Assembly (NCBI GenBank): GCA_017506865.1
Contig: JAFCMP010000412.1
Span: forward strand, 558,001-622,000
From: Tribonema minus
Lineage: Eukaryota; Sar; Xanthophyceae; Tribonematales; Tribonemataceae
DNA length: 64,000 nucleotides
Direction: 5' to 3'
Shown: positions 1 through 11,215 of the stretch, in pieces
Layout: the number at the start of each line of letters is the position of its first letter
Position numbering within the stretch: position 1 is the first letter of the stretch
Notes under the pieces: model-generated
Databases searched by the model: none
What the model saw: the letters and a program-made list of their open reading frames with translations, nothing else
Told to the model about the DNA's origin: nothing
Translations under genes and position numbers: made by a program

Positions 1-56
1 CGTTTTACAACCTGATTTCAATAACAATCAGAGTATTGTGTTCACTGGTCCTGCAG

Positions 57-2120
57 CAAGTGGTGTTGAAGATACCTCGCGACGACGCGCCGCGCACCTC
101 CGCCAACGACCTGGAGCTGGAGATGGTGCTGCTCAAGGAGCTGGGCCACCCGAACATATGTGAGACGAGCCACAACTGCTGCGTTGTACTCCTCATGGAC
201 TTGTACTGCCGTGTACTACACCTTGTACTGCCGTGTACTGCACCTTGAATGGTCATGCTACAGTACACGACGTTGCACGCAGCATGAATCCTAGTGCTGT
301 AGCTCCGACGTTTCAACTATCAGTACCGCTGTGCAGTACACCTGCACACTTCATTGTAGATGTACCTACAGAGGTGGCGTAACTCCTCGAGGCAGTGCTC
401 CCCCCCCCCCCCCCCCCTAGCACTTGTGAGATGACTGGCTTAACCTTGGCGCCATAAGCGAACACTTCATGCTAACCCTAACCCTCACCCTGCAGCAACT
501 TCAGCAACTCCACAGCCACATTGAGGCAGCTTATTGCAACAGCACATATCGAACAATCAAAATCAGCATCTGTGAAGGCAATGGTCCACTCTCGCTTTTG
601 AAACAAGATTCTTCTCACTGTGAAGCGCTGGTCTGCATTCTCCGGGATGAAAGTGGGAATGGTGCACTTCACTTACCAATGTCGCCTGTTCTTGGTTCAC
701 AAACCTCTTCGTTTTCACATTTTCAAAGTCGTAGTCCCCGCCCCCTCCCCCTCCCCCTCCCCCTCCCCCTGTTTGTTGTGGCACCGACCGGCGCATTGAT
801 TCAATCAGCGCATCTGGGACCAGGGTTCTCGACACCAGGCCCATGCGCTTCTTCCTAGTCCTCGTGCCCCCCCCCCCCCCCCCCCAAATCTCGCATCAGG
901 CTAGGGTATTATAAGGTTTGCGTGCGGGACCAGGGGCAGCATTACCAAGACGTGCCCCCCCTCATGACACTTGCACTTGCTGCGCGTTCGCAATGCAGGC
1001 GCCATGATGTTTGGAGGCAAGACGCCAACGGGCACTCCATTCATGGCTATGGAGCCGTTGATGGGCGGCAGCCTGACCAAGGTGGTGGACAACATGTCCA
1101 GATTTGCGCCGTGGACGCAGGTGGGCGCGCAAACTAAGTAGGGCTAGGGCTTGGGGTGGCAGCAGACTGTTGCCCTGTGCATTTGCCGCGCCTGCTGTAA
1201 ATGCAAGCTGATGGACGATGCGCCGACAGTCCGCGAGAAGGAAGGCGCGCCACTAACAAATGTCAGTCGCAGTGTGGCCCTCCTGCTGCAGTTTGTACGG
1301 GTCTGCATGTGTACTGTTTACTAATTCTCGCTCAGGGCGCGAAACAGCCCAGATGAATGGCATCTAAGTTGAAGCTTGCTGTACGGAATCTACATGTCGT
1401 GTGACAGTCTGAAAGTGTCTCAATGACAACCACTCAAACGCCGCCGCCGCCATATGGCATCGCGTATAGAAGTATGTACTTCTATAGGCCCTGAGGGAGT
1501 CCCTACGTCGGGTGCGCTCTTGTGGTCCGCGGCCTATGCTGCACCCCAAGACCCTCAGTAGATGCTTGTGTCGCAATGCGGCCCAACATGTGCGCCCCAC
1601 GCGTGTGTATGCCACAACAGGTCCTTTACTTGCTTCTCTCTTGCGTAGAAGTATTTAGGGTATGTTTACCCGAGTGACCGCGGCGCTCATGGCTCTAACT
1701 TGATCTTGCTCTGAACTCCCCCTTGCAGGGCCTGCATTACGCACGCGACATCGCATGCGCCTTTTCCTTCCTGCACGAGGAGGCGATCGCAGGTGAGAGA
1801 TTCAGATCGCAGTCTGCAGCAGCTTTGCTGGGTTGCGGTCAGCCTTAACGTTAGGGTTGATTATGGGGTAAGGTTTGGGTTAGGGTTAGACACTGATAAC
1901 CCTACACCGCAGCAGTCACCAAGCCTGTGCAAAACGAACAGCAATTGTTCGCGCCGCATTGTGGGTAGTGCCTGTGCCTGTGCGGACGTGCACGGAACGT
2001 GGGTGCACGCAACAGCGCCTGACCGCAGCAGCGGCAGCAGCGCTCCGCCATTCATGCTCTGCAGCAGATGGACAGCGTGCGCGCGCACGCCTTGCTTGTG
2101 GCTGAGCAGCGCCGCCATAT

Positions 2121-2163
<43 letters not shown>

Positions 2164-5100
2164 GTTGCATGTACGCGTCGTTGCTTAGGCCAGCGATGCT
2201 GCGCACTGATCCGGGCAGCAGCGCTGAGCGCTGCCCTAGAAGTATATCGACCGTTGCGGTGCGCATAACACCCCATGTAGGGTGTACTCAGTGTGCACCT
2301 GTGGCGCGGGGCGCAGAACACTCTATGTAGGGTGTACTCAGTGTGCACCAGTGTCGCGGGGGGGGGTGCGATGACTGCGTCAAGAGAGGCGGTGCGGCAG
2401 ATTTCAGCATCTGCTCCTTCATGATGAGCAATGACATCGTTGAGATTTGCGCCAAAGTTGGCACCTGCAAAGTCATCCAAATTCGCATCTGAACAGGCTT
2501 AAATTTTGTGAGCATTGTGAACCTCATGTGAAATTTGCTCCATTTGCATTCAGGTTATCGATGAGACGGCACGCGGACCGCTGTTTGAATAATCCCGTGA
2601 TTACTGGTTGTCTGCATGTCACAGGCCACATCGTCATACACCGCGATCTGAAGCCTGATAACGGTAAGAGCTATTTTTGTGCTATTTGAGTCATTCATAT
2701 TCGTTTTGATGCCTCGCCAAACTATGGTGGGTGACACACGGCAACTTGCGCAAACCGGCTAGTCTTGCATGGTTGGCGCACAATGCCAATTGTTAGGGTT
2801 AGCACCAGTACCCATGCTATTACTTGTACCGGTGCAACAGGTGACACGCCATCTCTGGGGTTAAGAAAGTCACTAACAATGCGCATTTTGCTTGTGGCCT
2901 ATATTTTACTTGAAGACCCAAACATGGGGCAAGATATGATATGCATGCCTGCAAGGTGGCTGTAGGATGCATCCGATTTGCATGTACGCCTCCAATATTC
3001 TTGTGCGTACCGCAACCTCGTGTACGTCTCACATTGATAATTTGATGCAGCTGGCGGGTATGGACCAGTGCTTGAGGGGTTAGCGTCGGACGTGCTGCTA
3101 CCTTCTGTCTCAAAAAAAAAAACACGCCACCTAAGCCTCAACTCTACAGGTGTAGCCGGGGCAAGCGAGCACCGCGGCTTTAACGGGCCAACAGCGTGAG
3201 GTCTCTTTTGGCACGTGCTATACAGCTGGCATGGGACTCATCCTCAGCATATGCGTGTGCTATCGCGATCGTCAGCTGCTTCGTGGCTTACACGCTGTTC
3301 CTGTCGCTTCCCACTGCCCCCCCCCCCCCCCCCCCCCCCTTCCATCGTCCTTGCCCGCCGCAGTGTGCTTCACGAGTGACATGAAGCTGAAGGTGAGCGA
3401 CACATATATCATGTACATGTTTGCCAATGACATGCTTGCGGTCAGAATTTGTGGCGACAGGTGGCAAAGAGTGAGAACCTGCTGGACTAGCAGTAAACCA
3501 ATATCGCACGTATATGCGTACCTGTTGGCACAGAGCACAAGTCGCAGTCGTAGTAATAGCCGCTCATTGTTAGTTTTTCTTATCAATTTTCCAAGATCAC
3601 AAATCTTTGGAGTACTTTTACTTGTTTGAAAAAGCGTATTTGCTGCATGAATATTTCGCGCTACGCTCAATGCGTTCAACAATGGTGCTATGCGCCACAT
3701 GTGATGCATGCTCTGCCCTGTGCTGAACTGTGCCACCGATCGTTGATTTCGGCTTGCTGTCCAGCGCAAGTACGCCACCCTGTTGGAGGCGTGGAAGACT
3801 CCTTTCCATGTCTGTCAGCTCGTCATTTTTCAGCGTTTTGATGCCGTACATACCCCGTGCCATGCTGAGCCGTGCCACAGATAGTGGACACCGGTCATGT
3901 GCGACAAATTGCTCATGTGCTTAAACCCCATTCCATGCCTGTCGGCACGTCATTGTTCAGCGATTTGATACCATACATACTGTTCCCCGTGCCATGCTGA
4001 GCCGTGCCACAGATAGTTGATTTTGGCCTGGCCAAGGTCGTCCGGCGAAAGTACGCCAACCTGTCAGAGGCGTATACCATGACATCACAGACTGGAAGTC
4101 TGAGGTTCATGGCACCGGAAGTAGGGCTTGACAAGCCCTATAATGAGAAGGTGAGCGAGGTTCCCTTGTTTTTTTACACGTCGTTGATGTACATGACTTA
4201 TGATCTCGCAACTATAAGTGCAGTTCGTATTCATTCTGAACACCCATGGCGTCACAGATGGGCAGCCTGAACGTGAATGAGCGTCCGTTCTGATTCTTTT
4301 CACTGTGAAGCGCGTTGACGCCATGCATGCAGTCTAGATGGCAGCAACGAAATGGCATCATGTGCCTGGAACCGAAGGGCTAATTCCACAGTGCACCTCA
4401 ACATTGTCGCTGCTGACGTCATGTTGAAGCGCTGCACGCAGACACCAGCAGCTAAGTCCCATGTCAGCGGTTCTAACCTTAGTTTATCCTGCATCTCAGC
4501 ATTGAGCTGTGCCAACCATCGTGTGTCATTTGCGTTAGCAATACTTGCAACTGCCAGGAACAGTGCTCCCCCCTCCTGCTGATGCTGACAGTAGCACAAA
4601 AGCCACCACGCGACCGTAGTACGCCTCGAGGCTCTTAGGGTGACGTTTGCGGCTTGCACGCGCGGCATTCATTCATGATCATGCAACCAAGCACTTCCCA
4701 CTTATTGTTGTTGTTCATTGTAAATATTCAAGTCCCCAACATAGAAATTAAGACACTTGGTTCCTCGTTGATTGTTTGTTGTGATGCGGATGACTGCATG
4801 CAGGTCGACGTGTACTCGTGGGCCCTGGTATGCTGGTACACGCTGGCCAGAATCCTGCCGTACAAGACCATCGCCTACCGGCACTTCCGCACAGACGTCT
4901 TCGACACTGGCGTGCGCCCCGACCTGGCCCCCAGGTGAGTCTCCGCGTGCAGCTGGGGGCGGAGGCGTGTACGCGTAACTGCCAGTACGTGTAATTGCCA
5001 GAAGATGTTATTGCCGTTGTGCCCATGACACAAAAGCAACAGTGTACGGGGGTAGGAGACTCTGATTGAGACTCTGAAAGTAGGTCGCGGCAGAGGCGCA

Positions 5101-7911
5101 GGGCCCGAAGTGGTAGTCCTGGAGCGATCCTGCAGCGGGTTCCTGGACAGAAATTGGCAGCAGAGGTTTCGCTGCATTATTGCAGCGGGATAAGGTGCAT
5201 TAGGCATGTTGCGCTAACGTGGCAAAGTCTTTGGCCAGTCTGACGGGTGCCAGGAGCAGAAGTGACTAATGTGCCTGTGTATTTTCTCCAGTAGCATTTG
5301 TAGGTCTTGTGTCCGTTGTCACAAATCACTACAGGCAGACTGCAATCTATCCCGTTTGAACTGGATGAAAACAGTCTGTGATGGTGCATTTTCTGCATGT
5401 GTGCTGCTGCGCCTTTTGCGGGGGGGACGGGGGGGGGGGGGGGCTGGACTGCAGGGACTGTTGCAACAGGCTTGGCGATGTCCAACATCATGCCACTTCG
5501 ATTGGCGTATTCTCCAACTGCATGCGCCGCAGCATACCCTCTCTGCTCCTACCAAGTGGCTCACTGCCTGTGTGCGAGCAGTGGTGGTGGGCAGGCATAC
5601 CAACCTACCCAGTGCACGCACCCCACAATCCTCACAACACATTGTGCAGACGTGTCAACACGCAGTCGTCATGCGCAACCCTAACACCAGCCCTAACCCA
5701 TTGCGCGCTCCCGTTGCGCTGGCGTTTACGCAGCATACAGGGGGGGTCACGATATAAGAGCGCTCGATATAAGAGCGGTCACACTTTAAGAGCGGTCTGA
5801 CGGCTGAACACGGATCTGGTCGATATAAGAGCGATTTGGGGTAGCGCGGGGCAGACCGCTCTTATATCGTGCCCACCTACCACTTGCCGCCTCACGAACA
5901 ATGCCTGATCAGCGGATTCTGCGTGATATTCAACAACGCTCAAGCGTGTACCGATCAGTCACAGCGTATAGCGCACGGTGCGGTTGCTTTCCGGCTTGAT
6001 TTATAGCCAACTTCAACTGTTGGCACACTCACCCTAGCTATTTACTTCAAACCCTAGGTATAGGGCTAGGAGTAGCCTAGGGTTAGCCCTAACCCTACTT
6101 AAGCACAAGGACGATATAGGAGCGGTCACAGTATAAGAGCGGTGAGGCTGGCGGGACGGACCCGCTCTTATATCGTGACCCCCCCTATACATAGATGGCA
6201 TGCAGGACCTCCCATGACCCTAACCCTAACCCTAACCCTAAGCAGCCCACAGCGACTGCGCGCTCCCGTCGTGCGGCATGCGCACATGCACGTATCTTCA
6301 TGTGCGATCACATCCAGCGACCCTACATAGCATGCAGTTCTCGCTGCCTCCCAGGCATGCACGGATGCCGAGGCCGAAAGAAGCTCCAGAGGGAGAGGCA
6401 CTTCAATTTCTTTTGTATGAAGTGCAGTGTAGCCTGAAGCGCCCCAATCAGAGTGCGCTTGCAGATGCCGTCGCTACCGAGCTTGCAGATAAGGTGGAGG
6501 CGGACCTGCAACAGCTGCCGCAGGGCACGCAACGCACGCAAGCACTTGCTCGATTCCGGTCGCAGCGCCACATGCACTCGATCGGCATGGCATTCCTCAA
6601 CGAGCCCATGTACTCCACAACGGCTTCGTTCGACGGCCTATCCTGGCAACTGGCCGTCAAACGCGCCATCGGAGTAGAGGAACAGACGACAGGCTGCAAG
6701 CTGTGCGGGAAGTCGCCGGGCGGCACCCTGCATGCACGGCTTTGTCAAGCGCCACGCGTCAAGGCGCACGACACCATCGTCCATAATAGCATCATGAGGG
6801 CCACGCAGCGCATCCTGCGGCAATACCTCAAAACGGGACTGGTTGACGAGGACTACACGCCGTTTCTGGGGTCCGCCGGGCCGCCGGGGAGTCGCAGGAT
6901 GGACATCGTGCTGCCTGCCGACGCCTTCCCGGTGACCGGCTACGACGACCCGACACGCCACCTACCGCTCATGGTGGACGTTACCTGCTTCGAGGCACAG
7001 GTGGCGTCGCGGGCGGCGAAGACTGCAGCAAACCCCGAGCGATGCTGCCGCGACCAAGAGGCCGCCAAGACTACCCACTATTCTGGTCATTATGATCAGA
7101 ATTGCTACAAACTTGCCACTTTGGCAATAGGGTCATTTGGCAGCATCGGGGAGCAGGGGCGGAAGCTGCTGGAGGCTGTGGCGACGGAGTATGCCAGCAG
7201 GATGTCAGTGCCCGGAGGAGCGCGCCCTAAAGCTCTCAAGGGCATCGCCCTGGCGCGCTTACGCTCGGCACTGTCGGCAGCGCTCCACATGGCGTACTCT
7301 GGCCGTGTCATGACACACATGGCAGAATCCAGGGGGGGGGGGCACATGGAGGAGGACGTAGGGGAGGACCCCGAGATGCCATTTGGCGGCGGTGGCGTTT
7401 GAGTGGTTGTCGTTGCGACACTTTCAGACTGTCGTACGACATGTAGATTCCTTACAGCTAGATGCCAATCATCCGGGCTTTTTCGCGCCCTGAGCGAGAA
7501 TTAATAAAAAGTACCAGTACTCCCTGTACCTTGAAGTGGCTCAGATGAACCTGAAAGTGACGCAGTTGTTGGGTCAGCCCAATAGTGCCAGTCGTCAACT
7601 AACTTCAAAGCGTAATGGTCTGCTCCTTTCATGCCTCTCTTGCTAGGAACGGTGCACAGCTGCGCAAACCAGAGCCCCCCCCCCCCCCCCCCCCCCCCCC
7701 CCGCCTCACCGGCCTCTGCCCCTCTCCTCCACCCCCTTGTTTCCTTGTGTCTGTGCGCAGCTGGCCGGCAGAGCTGCACAACCTGCTGCACGATGCGTGG
7801 CACCCCAACTTCAACCAGCGCCCCTCTTTCACCGTCATCGTGGAGTCCCTCGACGCGATACTCGCATCCGAGGGGGGGGGGGAGCAGAAGCCCTGCTGCG
7901 CCGTGTCATGA
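57..7911 (+). CDS. TKL-like protein kinase, 5' partial, 8 exons
   Basis: Exons 57-159, 999-1120, 1729-1792, 2625-2663, 3364-3392, 4013-4150, 4804-4934 and 7761-7911 join in frame with GT-AG introns. Kinase subdomains run in order: the VVLK lysine, the C-helix glutamate in LELEMVLLKELGHPNI, hinge FMAMEPLMGGSL, catalytic loop HRDLKPDN, DFGLAK, activation-segment end GSLRFMAPEV, then VDVYSWALVCW and the NQRPSF arginine. All key catalytic residues are present, so a Ser/Thr or dual-specificity kinase of the TKL or protist Raf-like kind is likely; the substrate is unknown. The glycine loop and any regulatory N terminus lie before the window. The protein ends CCAVS, a possible CaaX prenylation box. 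The last intron (4935-7760) is swollen by an inverted-repeat element and a retrotransposon 3' end. A G run in the last exon, at 7872-7881, codes for glycine and is a likely slippage site. Family call firm; exon edges good. Confidence 0.88.
400..417 (+). repeat. C homopolymers in kinase introns
   Basis: This C run is one of several on the sense strand of the kinase gene: also 867-885, 3317-3339 and 7675-7702, with a CCCCCT repeat at about 731-769. The runs at 3317 and 7675 lie shortly before the acceptors at 3363 and 7760 and probably serve as extreme polypyrimidine tracts. The rest of 160-998 holds no gene that I can see. Confidence 0.7.
1318..1462 (-). mobile_element. Retrotransposon 3'-tail fragment (minus copy)
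   Basis: Read on the minus strand, this segment matches the end of the element at about 7378-7510: the last codons of its open frame, then the 3' tail with the GGGCTTTTTCGCGCCC-type stem. It sits reversed in a kinase intron. Only the tail survives, as expected of a 5'-truncated non-LTR insertion. Confidence 0.75.
2123..2160. repeat. AT dinucleotide microsatellite
   Basis: About 19 AT units in the kinase intron between 1793 and 2624. The rest of that intron holds short direct repeats near 2265-2350 (two copies of a GTAGGGTGTACTCAGTGTGCACC block) and no gene. Confidence 0.9.
3728..3893 (+). repeat. Degraded copies of the kinase DFG-exon acceptor
   Basis: 3728-3792 repeats the end of intron 5 and the start of the exon at 4013 (CCAC, then a GTTGATTT-GG core and AAGTACGCCA-CCTGT). 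A second copy at about 3806-3893 repeats about 85 bp of intron before that acceptor, with its CCACAGATAGT acceptor. Both lie upstream of the true exon and read as tandem copies of the 3' splice junction. Confidence 0.8.
5738..6189. mobile_element. MITE-like DNA element with inverted termini
   Basis: The ends are inverted repeats of about 25 bp: one starts at 5738-5740 with a G run followed by TCACGATATAAGAGCG; its mirror ends at 6189 with a C run. CATA flanks both sides (5734-5737 and 6190-6193), a possible 4-bp target duplication; a TA duplication is the alternative. The ATATAAGAGCG motif recurs inside, including a hairpin with arms 5821-5834 and 5857-5869. It has no coding capacity, so it would need a transposase from elsewhere. 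It lies in the last kinase intron. Confidence 0.8.
6215..6243. repeat. Interstitial CCCTAA telomere-type repeat
   Basis: Four CCCTAA units lie just after the inverted-repeat element and before the retrotransposon open frame. Shorter tracts of one to four units occur at about 471-485, 1850-1890, 15600-15632, 19338-19355, 19880-19895, 19979-19993, 33004-33018, 61725-61737 and 63268-63312. Confidence 0.85.
6278..7515 (+). mobile_element. 5'-truncated non-LTR retrotransposon, RLE endonuclease end
   Basis: An open frame at 6278-7402 (374 codons, true start unknown) codes for the C-terminal part of a retrotransposon polyprotein. It has a zinc knuckle of pattern C-x2-C-x8-H-x3-C (CKLCG to HARLC), then PD-(D/E)xK-like motifs, RRMDIVLP and LPLMVDVTCFEA with downstream lysines, and a region around LAIGSFGSIGEQG that resembles the conserved tail of algal and plant RT proteins. 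This order matches restriction-like-endonuclease non-LTR elements (R2 group and relatives). The reverse transcriptase itself is absent, so this is a dead 5'-truncated copy. A 3' tail with a short stem and GAGAATTAATAAAA follows to about 7515. It lies in sense orientation in the last kinase intron. Class inferred from motifs, not from a search. Confidence 0.72.
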
Positions 7912-8924
7912 GAGCGCGCATGCTCTGGGCGCTGTGATGCAGCTGGAGCGGACCAGCAGCAGCGCTCGCACTCACACGTCGCTATCCTCTTCGCTCAGAC
8001 GGCCCACGTTCCAACACTATTGTGACCACCTTCCAGAACTATTGTGTCCTGCTTGCAAAGGCCCAGCGCCTATACAGGCGCTCGGTGGCGCCGTTTGCAG
8101 TAGCGGGGCCGGGCAGACGTGCCTAAGCACTCGACAGTATGTCACCTCGGCACTTGCGTTGATAGGTAGAGTCCAGTTGCCAGTACACGTACAACGCTGC
8201 GGTCACGGGAGGCCTTTGTGCAGAGGTTGCGACCCGCAGCAGGAGTCCTTGCGCGATCCTCATACTTGAAGTTCATTTGTGTGCATCCGGGCCAAGCTCT
8301 GACAAGAGCACAGATGCGCGGCAGAATGTGTCCAGGCATTCCTCACCCCCCCGCTTGCCCCTCGCCTCCTGTCCCCCCCCCCCCCCCCCCCACACACAAC
8401 ACCCCTGCTTTTTCTCTATGATTGTGTGTTGTCGAGTCCAATTGAGGGAGGTGTACTGGCAGGCGTCGTTGACAGCGACAGATTTCAACGTGCCCTTTGC
8501 CAGCAAGCGCCACCTAAGATTACGCTACAGTGATTGGACAGAGTTTCCAGTAATGTACTGGCGGAATACATGCCTGCGTCGACGTGTCATGTGCTGTCGC
8601 TGCTGACCGTCAATGGTTCATGCGCTTTTACGAACCGCCGTTGATGCTCTGAAGGAAGTGCACCGCGGTCAACAACGCAGGCGCTGCATTGTCACACTGT
8701 GAAAACGGATGTAGGTGCTGCATGGCTCCACTGAAAGTGGATACGATACGATACTACTGATGGACTGGTGTATGCGCATGGGCGTCAAAGCTCGCATACG
8801 CACGGTCCAGCATCCAGCTCACAGCCATTGCCTTGCCTTAGGTCGGCTCATGTAATAGCTTCTGAAACATGTGATGTCAAGTGTGACATATTTATAGAGC
8901 AGCCATGTACTTTTTTTTACACAT
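7912..8924. other. Kinase 3' flank, no further gene
   Basis: The kinase 3' UTR must lie at the start of this stretch. A C run at 8373-8391 is followed by CACACA. I see no conserved coding region and no clear polyadenylation signal. Confidence 0.5.
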
Positions 8925-9000
8925 CTCGCCAAGGGCGCAACAAAACCCAGTGTACTTGTATTAATTTCGCTTTGCAAGGGGCGCGAAAAGCCCTCTCTTT
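8925..9000 (-). mobile_element. Two short retrotransposon tail fragments
   Basis: On the minus strand two adjacent pieces match the tail of the 6278-7515 element: a GGGCTTTTCGCGCCCC stem and GCGAAATTAATA at 8955-9000, and a second, weaker copy at about 8925-8950. Both lack the coding part. Confidence 0.6.
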
Positions 9001-9130
9001 GGATGTGCACTCAATGCAACATTCCTTCTCCGAAGAGAGACTCAACCGCAAACAGGCTTCCCCCTCTTCACACTACCACCATCACCCCACAACCAAACCC
9101 TACTTAGGGTTGCCCAGCCGTGAGGCACAC

Positions 9131-9560
9131 TTGTCCCGTCTTGAAAAAGATTTATGCAGGCCTGGGTCGCCTTTGACAGCGCCCAGAACTGAGGACCATG
9201 CTGACACGTCTGAATCACGCCTCTAGGCAAAATGATCACTGGGCACCAGGCACTGGTGCTAAGGGTATCAATGCTGTTGCTACGAAGAGTCCAACCCAAC
9301 CCCAACAAACACCACCCAAACCCGATCGGTCCCCACTATCATGCTGCACCAAAGTGCCTAAGCTACTGCCTCTACTTGACCAGACCCACTTTGAGGCCTC
9401 CCGTGTCTCTGCCAAAATGGTCCTAACCGTGAACAGCTTTGTGCAGGCCTGGGCTACTGGTAGCAGCGCCCAGAACTGAGGACAATGGTCATGGATCACT
9501 AAGTGCCAGGCACTGGTGCTGCAAAGGCTGATGCTGTCACTCCAGCAAGCATATCTACTA
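9131..9560. repeat. Direct repeat, unit about 140 bp, 287-bp spacing
   Basis: 9131-9275 and 9419-9560 share long blocks: GCAGGCCTGGG, then CAGCGCCCAGAACTGAGGAC, then GCCAGGCACTGGTGCT-type sequence with small gaps. Both copies are degraded and neither holds a conserved open frame. Confidence 0.75.
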
Positions 9561-9744
9561 AAACCCGCCCTTCTATTTGCTAGTGTTACCCCCCCCGGTG
9601 TCGCCGGCCGCACACTGGAACCCCTGCTGCGAACTCCTTCCTCCTGCTGCTCCTGCTCCTGCTCCTCCGCGCCGCTCCCGCCAAGCAGCTGCCGCCGCCT
9701 GCCCCGTCGCCGCGCACAGGCGCCGCTCTCTAACCACATGCCTT

Positions 9745-10502
9745 GGACAACACTCCGCAGAGTTGTATGACTAACAATCAAGGGTGCCGCGAGGCCCCAA
9801 GATAGTGTCCTTGTGTCAGTTGTGGGTTGAAGGCGTGCGCCATCGCCGGCGGCAGGGACGGCGGCGGATAGGCTCCGGTCTTCGACGGTGTGGTTGCAGG
9901 TGTTGGTGTTCGCGTTGATGATCTTGGCGCAGCAGGCAGCAGGCTTGACACTCGGTCGCTGCGTCCGCGTAGGCCACCAAGCAGGCGAAGCCGCCACCTG
10001 CCTGCGCCGTCGCCGCATCGCTGACCCTCCCCACGGACAAGACTCTGAAAGAGTGTGTGTAACAACAATCAAGGGTACCGCTAGGTCCCAAGATAGTGTC
10101 CAGATGTGAGGTGCTGGGGCAGCAAATGCGGTGTACGGCGGCAAGTGCTGGTGGAGGCAGCGCAGGTCCGATGTCCACAGTCGCCGATGCAGCAGTCGGG
10201 GCCAGAGGTGCCAGCAGAAGCTGCGGTTTGCCGCCACACGAACAACACTCCATAGGAGTAGGGTCAACAATCCAGGGTGCCGTGAAGCCCCGGGATAGTG
10301 TCCTTGGTGGCGAACTTCAAGCGCAGGTTGGTCGGCACATGGCGGAAAAGGCACGAGCCCTGGCGACGGCCGAGCAGGCGTAGTCTGCAGCAGCTGCGCA
10401 CAGCTGCATGAGCCCCACTCCTTCTGCTTCAGCCACGGATCAGCTCGAAGAGCAATTGGTATGACAATCAACGGTGCCAAAAGGCCCGAAGATAGTATCC
10501 TT
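9745..10502. repeat. Array of four 38-bp blocks with upstream hairpin
   Basis: Blocks at 9772-9810, 10064-10101, 10265-10303 and 10463-10500 share ACAATCAAGGGTGCC, then AAGATAGTGTCC. In copies 1-3 a small hairpin lies just upstream, its arms differing between copies but still paired (ACTC with GAGT; ACTCT with AGAGT; CTCC with GGAG). Spacing is about 290, 200 and 200 bp. The minus strand here is open for 507 codons (9236-10759), but the blocks fall in different frames, so the array is probably not coding. Confidence 0.7.
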
Positions 10503-10798
10503 GGGTGGCGTGAGGGGAGGGAAGTAGCTGCTCGTGCTGCTTGAGAGGCGAACTGCAAAGCTTTCCATGTCCTTGCCGATGCCGCGAGCTCGAACGTAAT
10601 GCTCCTCTGGCCTGCTGGTGCTGTGTGATAAGGGGCTCCAAATGTGCGGCTGAAATGTGGCAGGTGCTGCTGCGGCGCGCCAGATGCACCATGGCTGGTG
10701 AAACATGCTAGCGCGCCGGACAAGCAGCCCCCACCCTCCACTTCATGGCGCTGCCACACCTTTCGATGTTGGCGAGCTGGCCCGGGGGGGCCAAAACG

Positions 10799-11085
10799 TG
10801 TGTTTTTAATTTAATCTCGCTCATCACGGCGCGAAGAAGCCCAGATGGTGGATGTCCATGGACTTGCGGACAGAATCTACATTGTCTGTGAACATCCTGA
10901 AAGAGTCTCAATGTGCTTTGCCGATGCCTTCTGCTTACACGACATGGCCATTTGGCATCTTCTCCCCCCTCGAAGTCCTCGTCCATCTCCCCCACTTAGC
11001 AAGCCCTTACACTCCGCTATATGCGTCACAACACGCAAAGTGCCATGTGGAGCGCTGCCGACAGGCCGAGCAGATGCACGCCTGT
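10799..11085 (-). mobile_element. Retrotransposon 3'-end fragment (minus copy)
   Basis: The minus strand matches the end of the 6278-7515 element: the codons around SALSAALHMAYS (11040-11080), the glycine-rich end and the tail stem (10815-10845). It contains frameshifts and stops, and the match ends at about 11085. Confidence 0.7.
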
Positions 11086-11137
11086 ACCTTGTTGAAAACC
11101 CTACCTGATGGCATGTCTATGCAAGTACATACCGTAT

Positions 11138-11176
11138 CTGGGCTTTTTCGCGCCCTGAGCGAGAATTAATGAGAAG
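11138..11176 (+). mobile_element. Retrotransposon tail stem (plus copy)
   Basis: A nearly exact copy of the tail stem and GAGCGAGAATTAAT motif seen at 7478-7503, in plus orientation. With the minus copy at 10799-11085 it forms a tail-to-tail flank around about 50 bp of other sequence. Confidence 0.75.
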
Positions 11177-11215
11177 TATATGCATGCTCGTTAACGCCGA
11201 GAGGCGTGGCAGCGA

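Noticed and set aside
9236-10759. A 507-codon minus-strand open frame
   Set aside because: The four internal repeats fall in different frames, composition is skewed and no family motif is seen; openness is likely due to GC-rich sequence.
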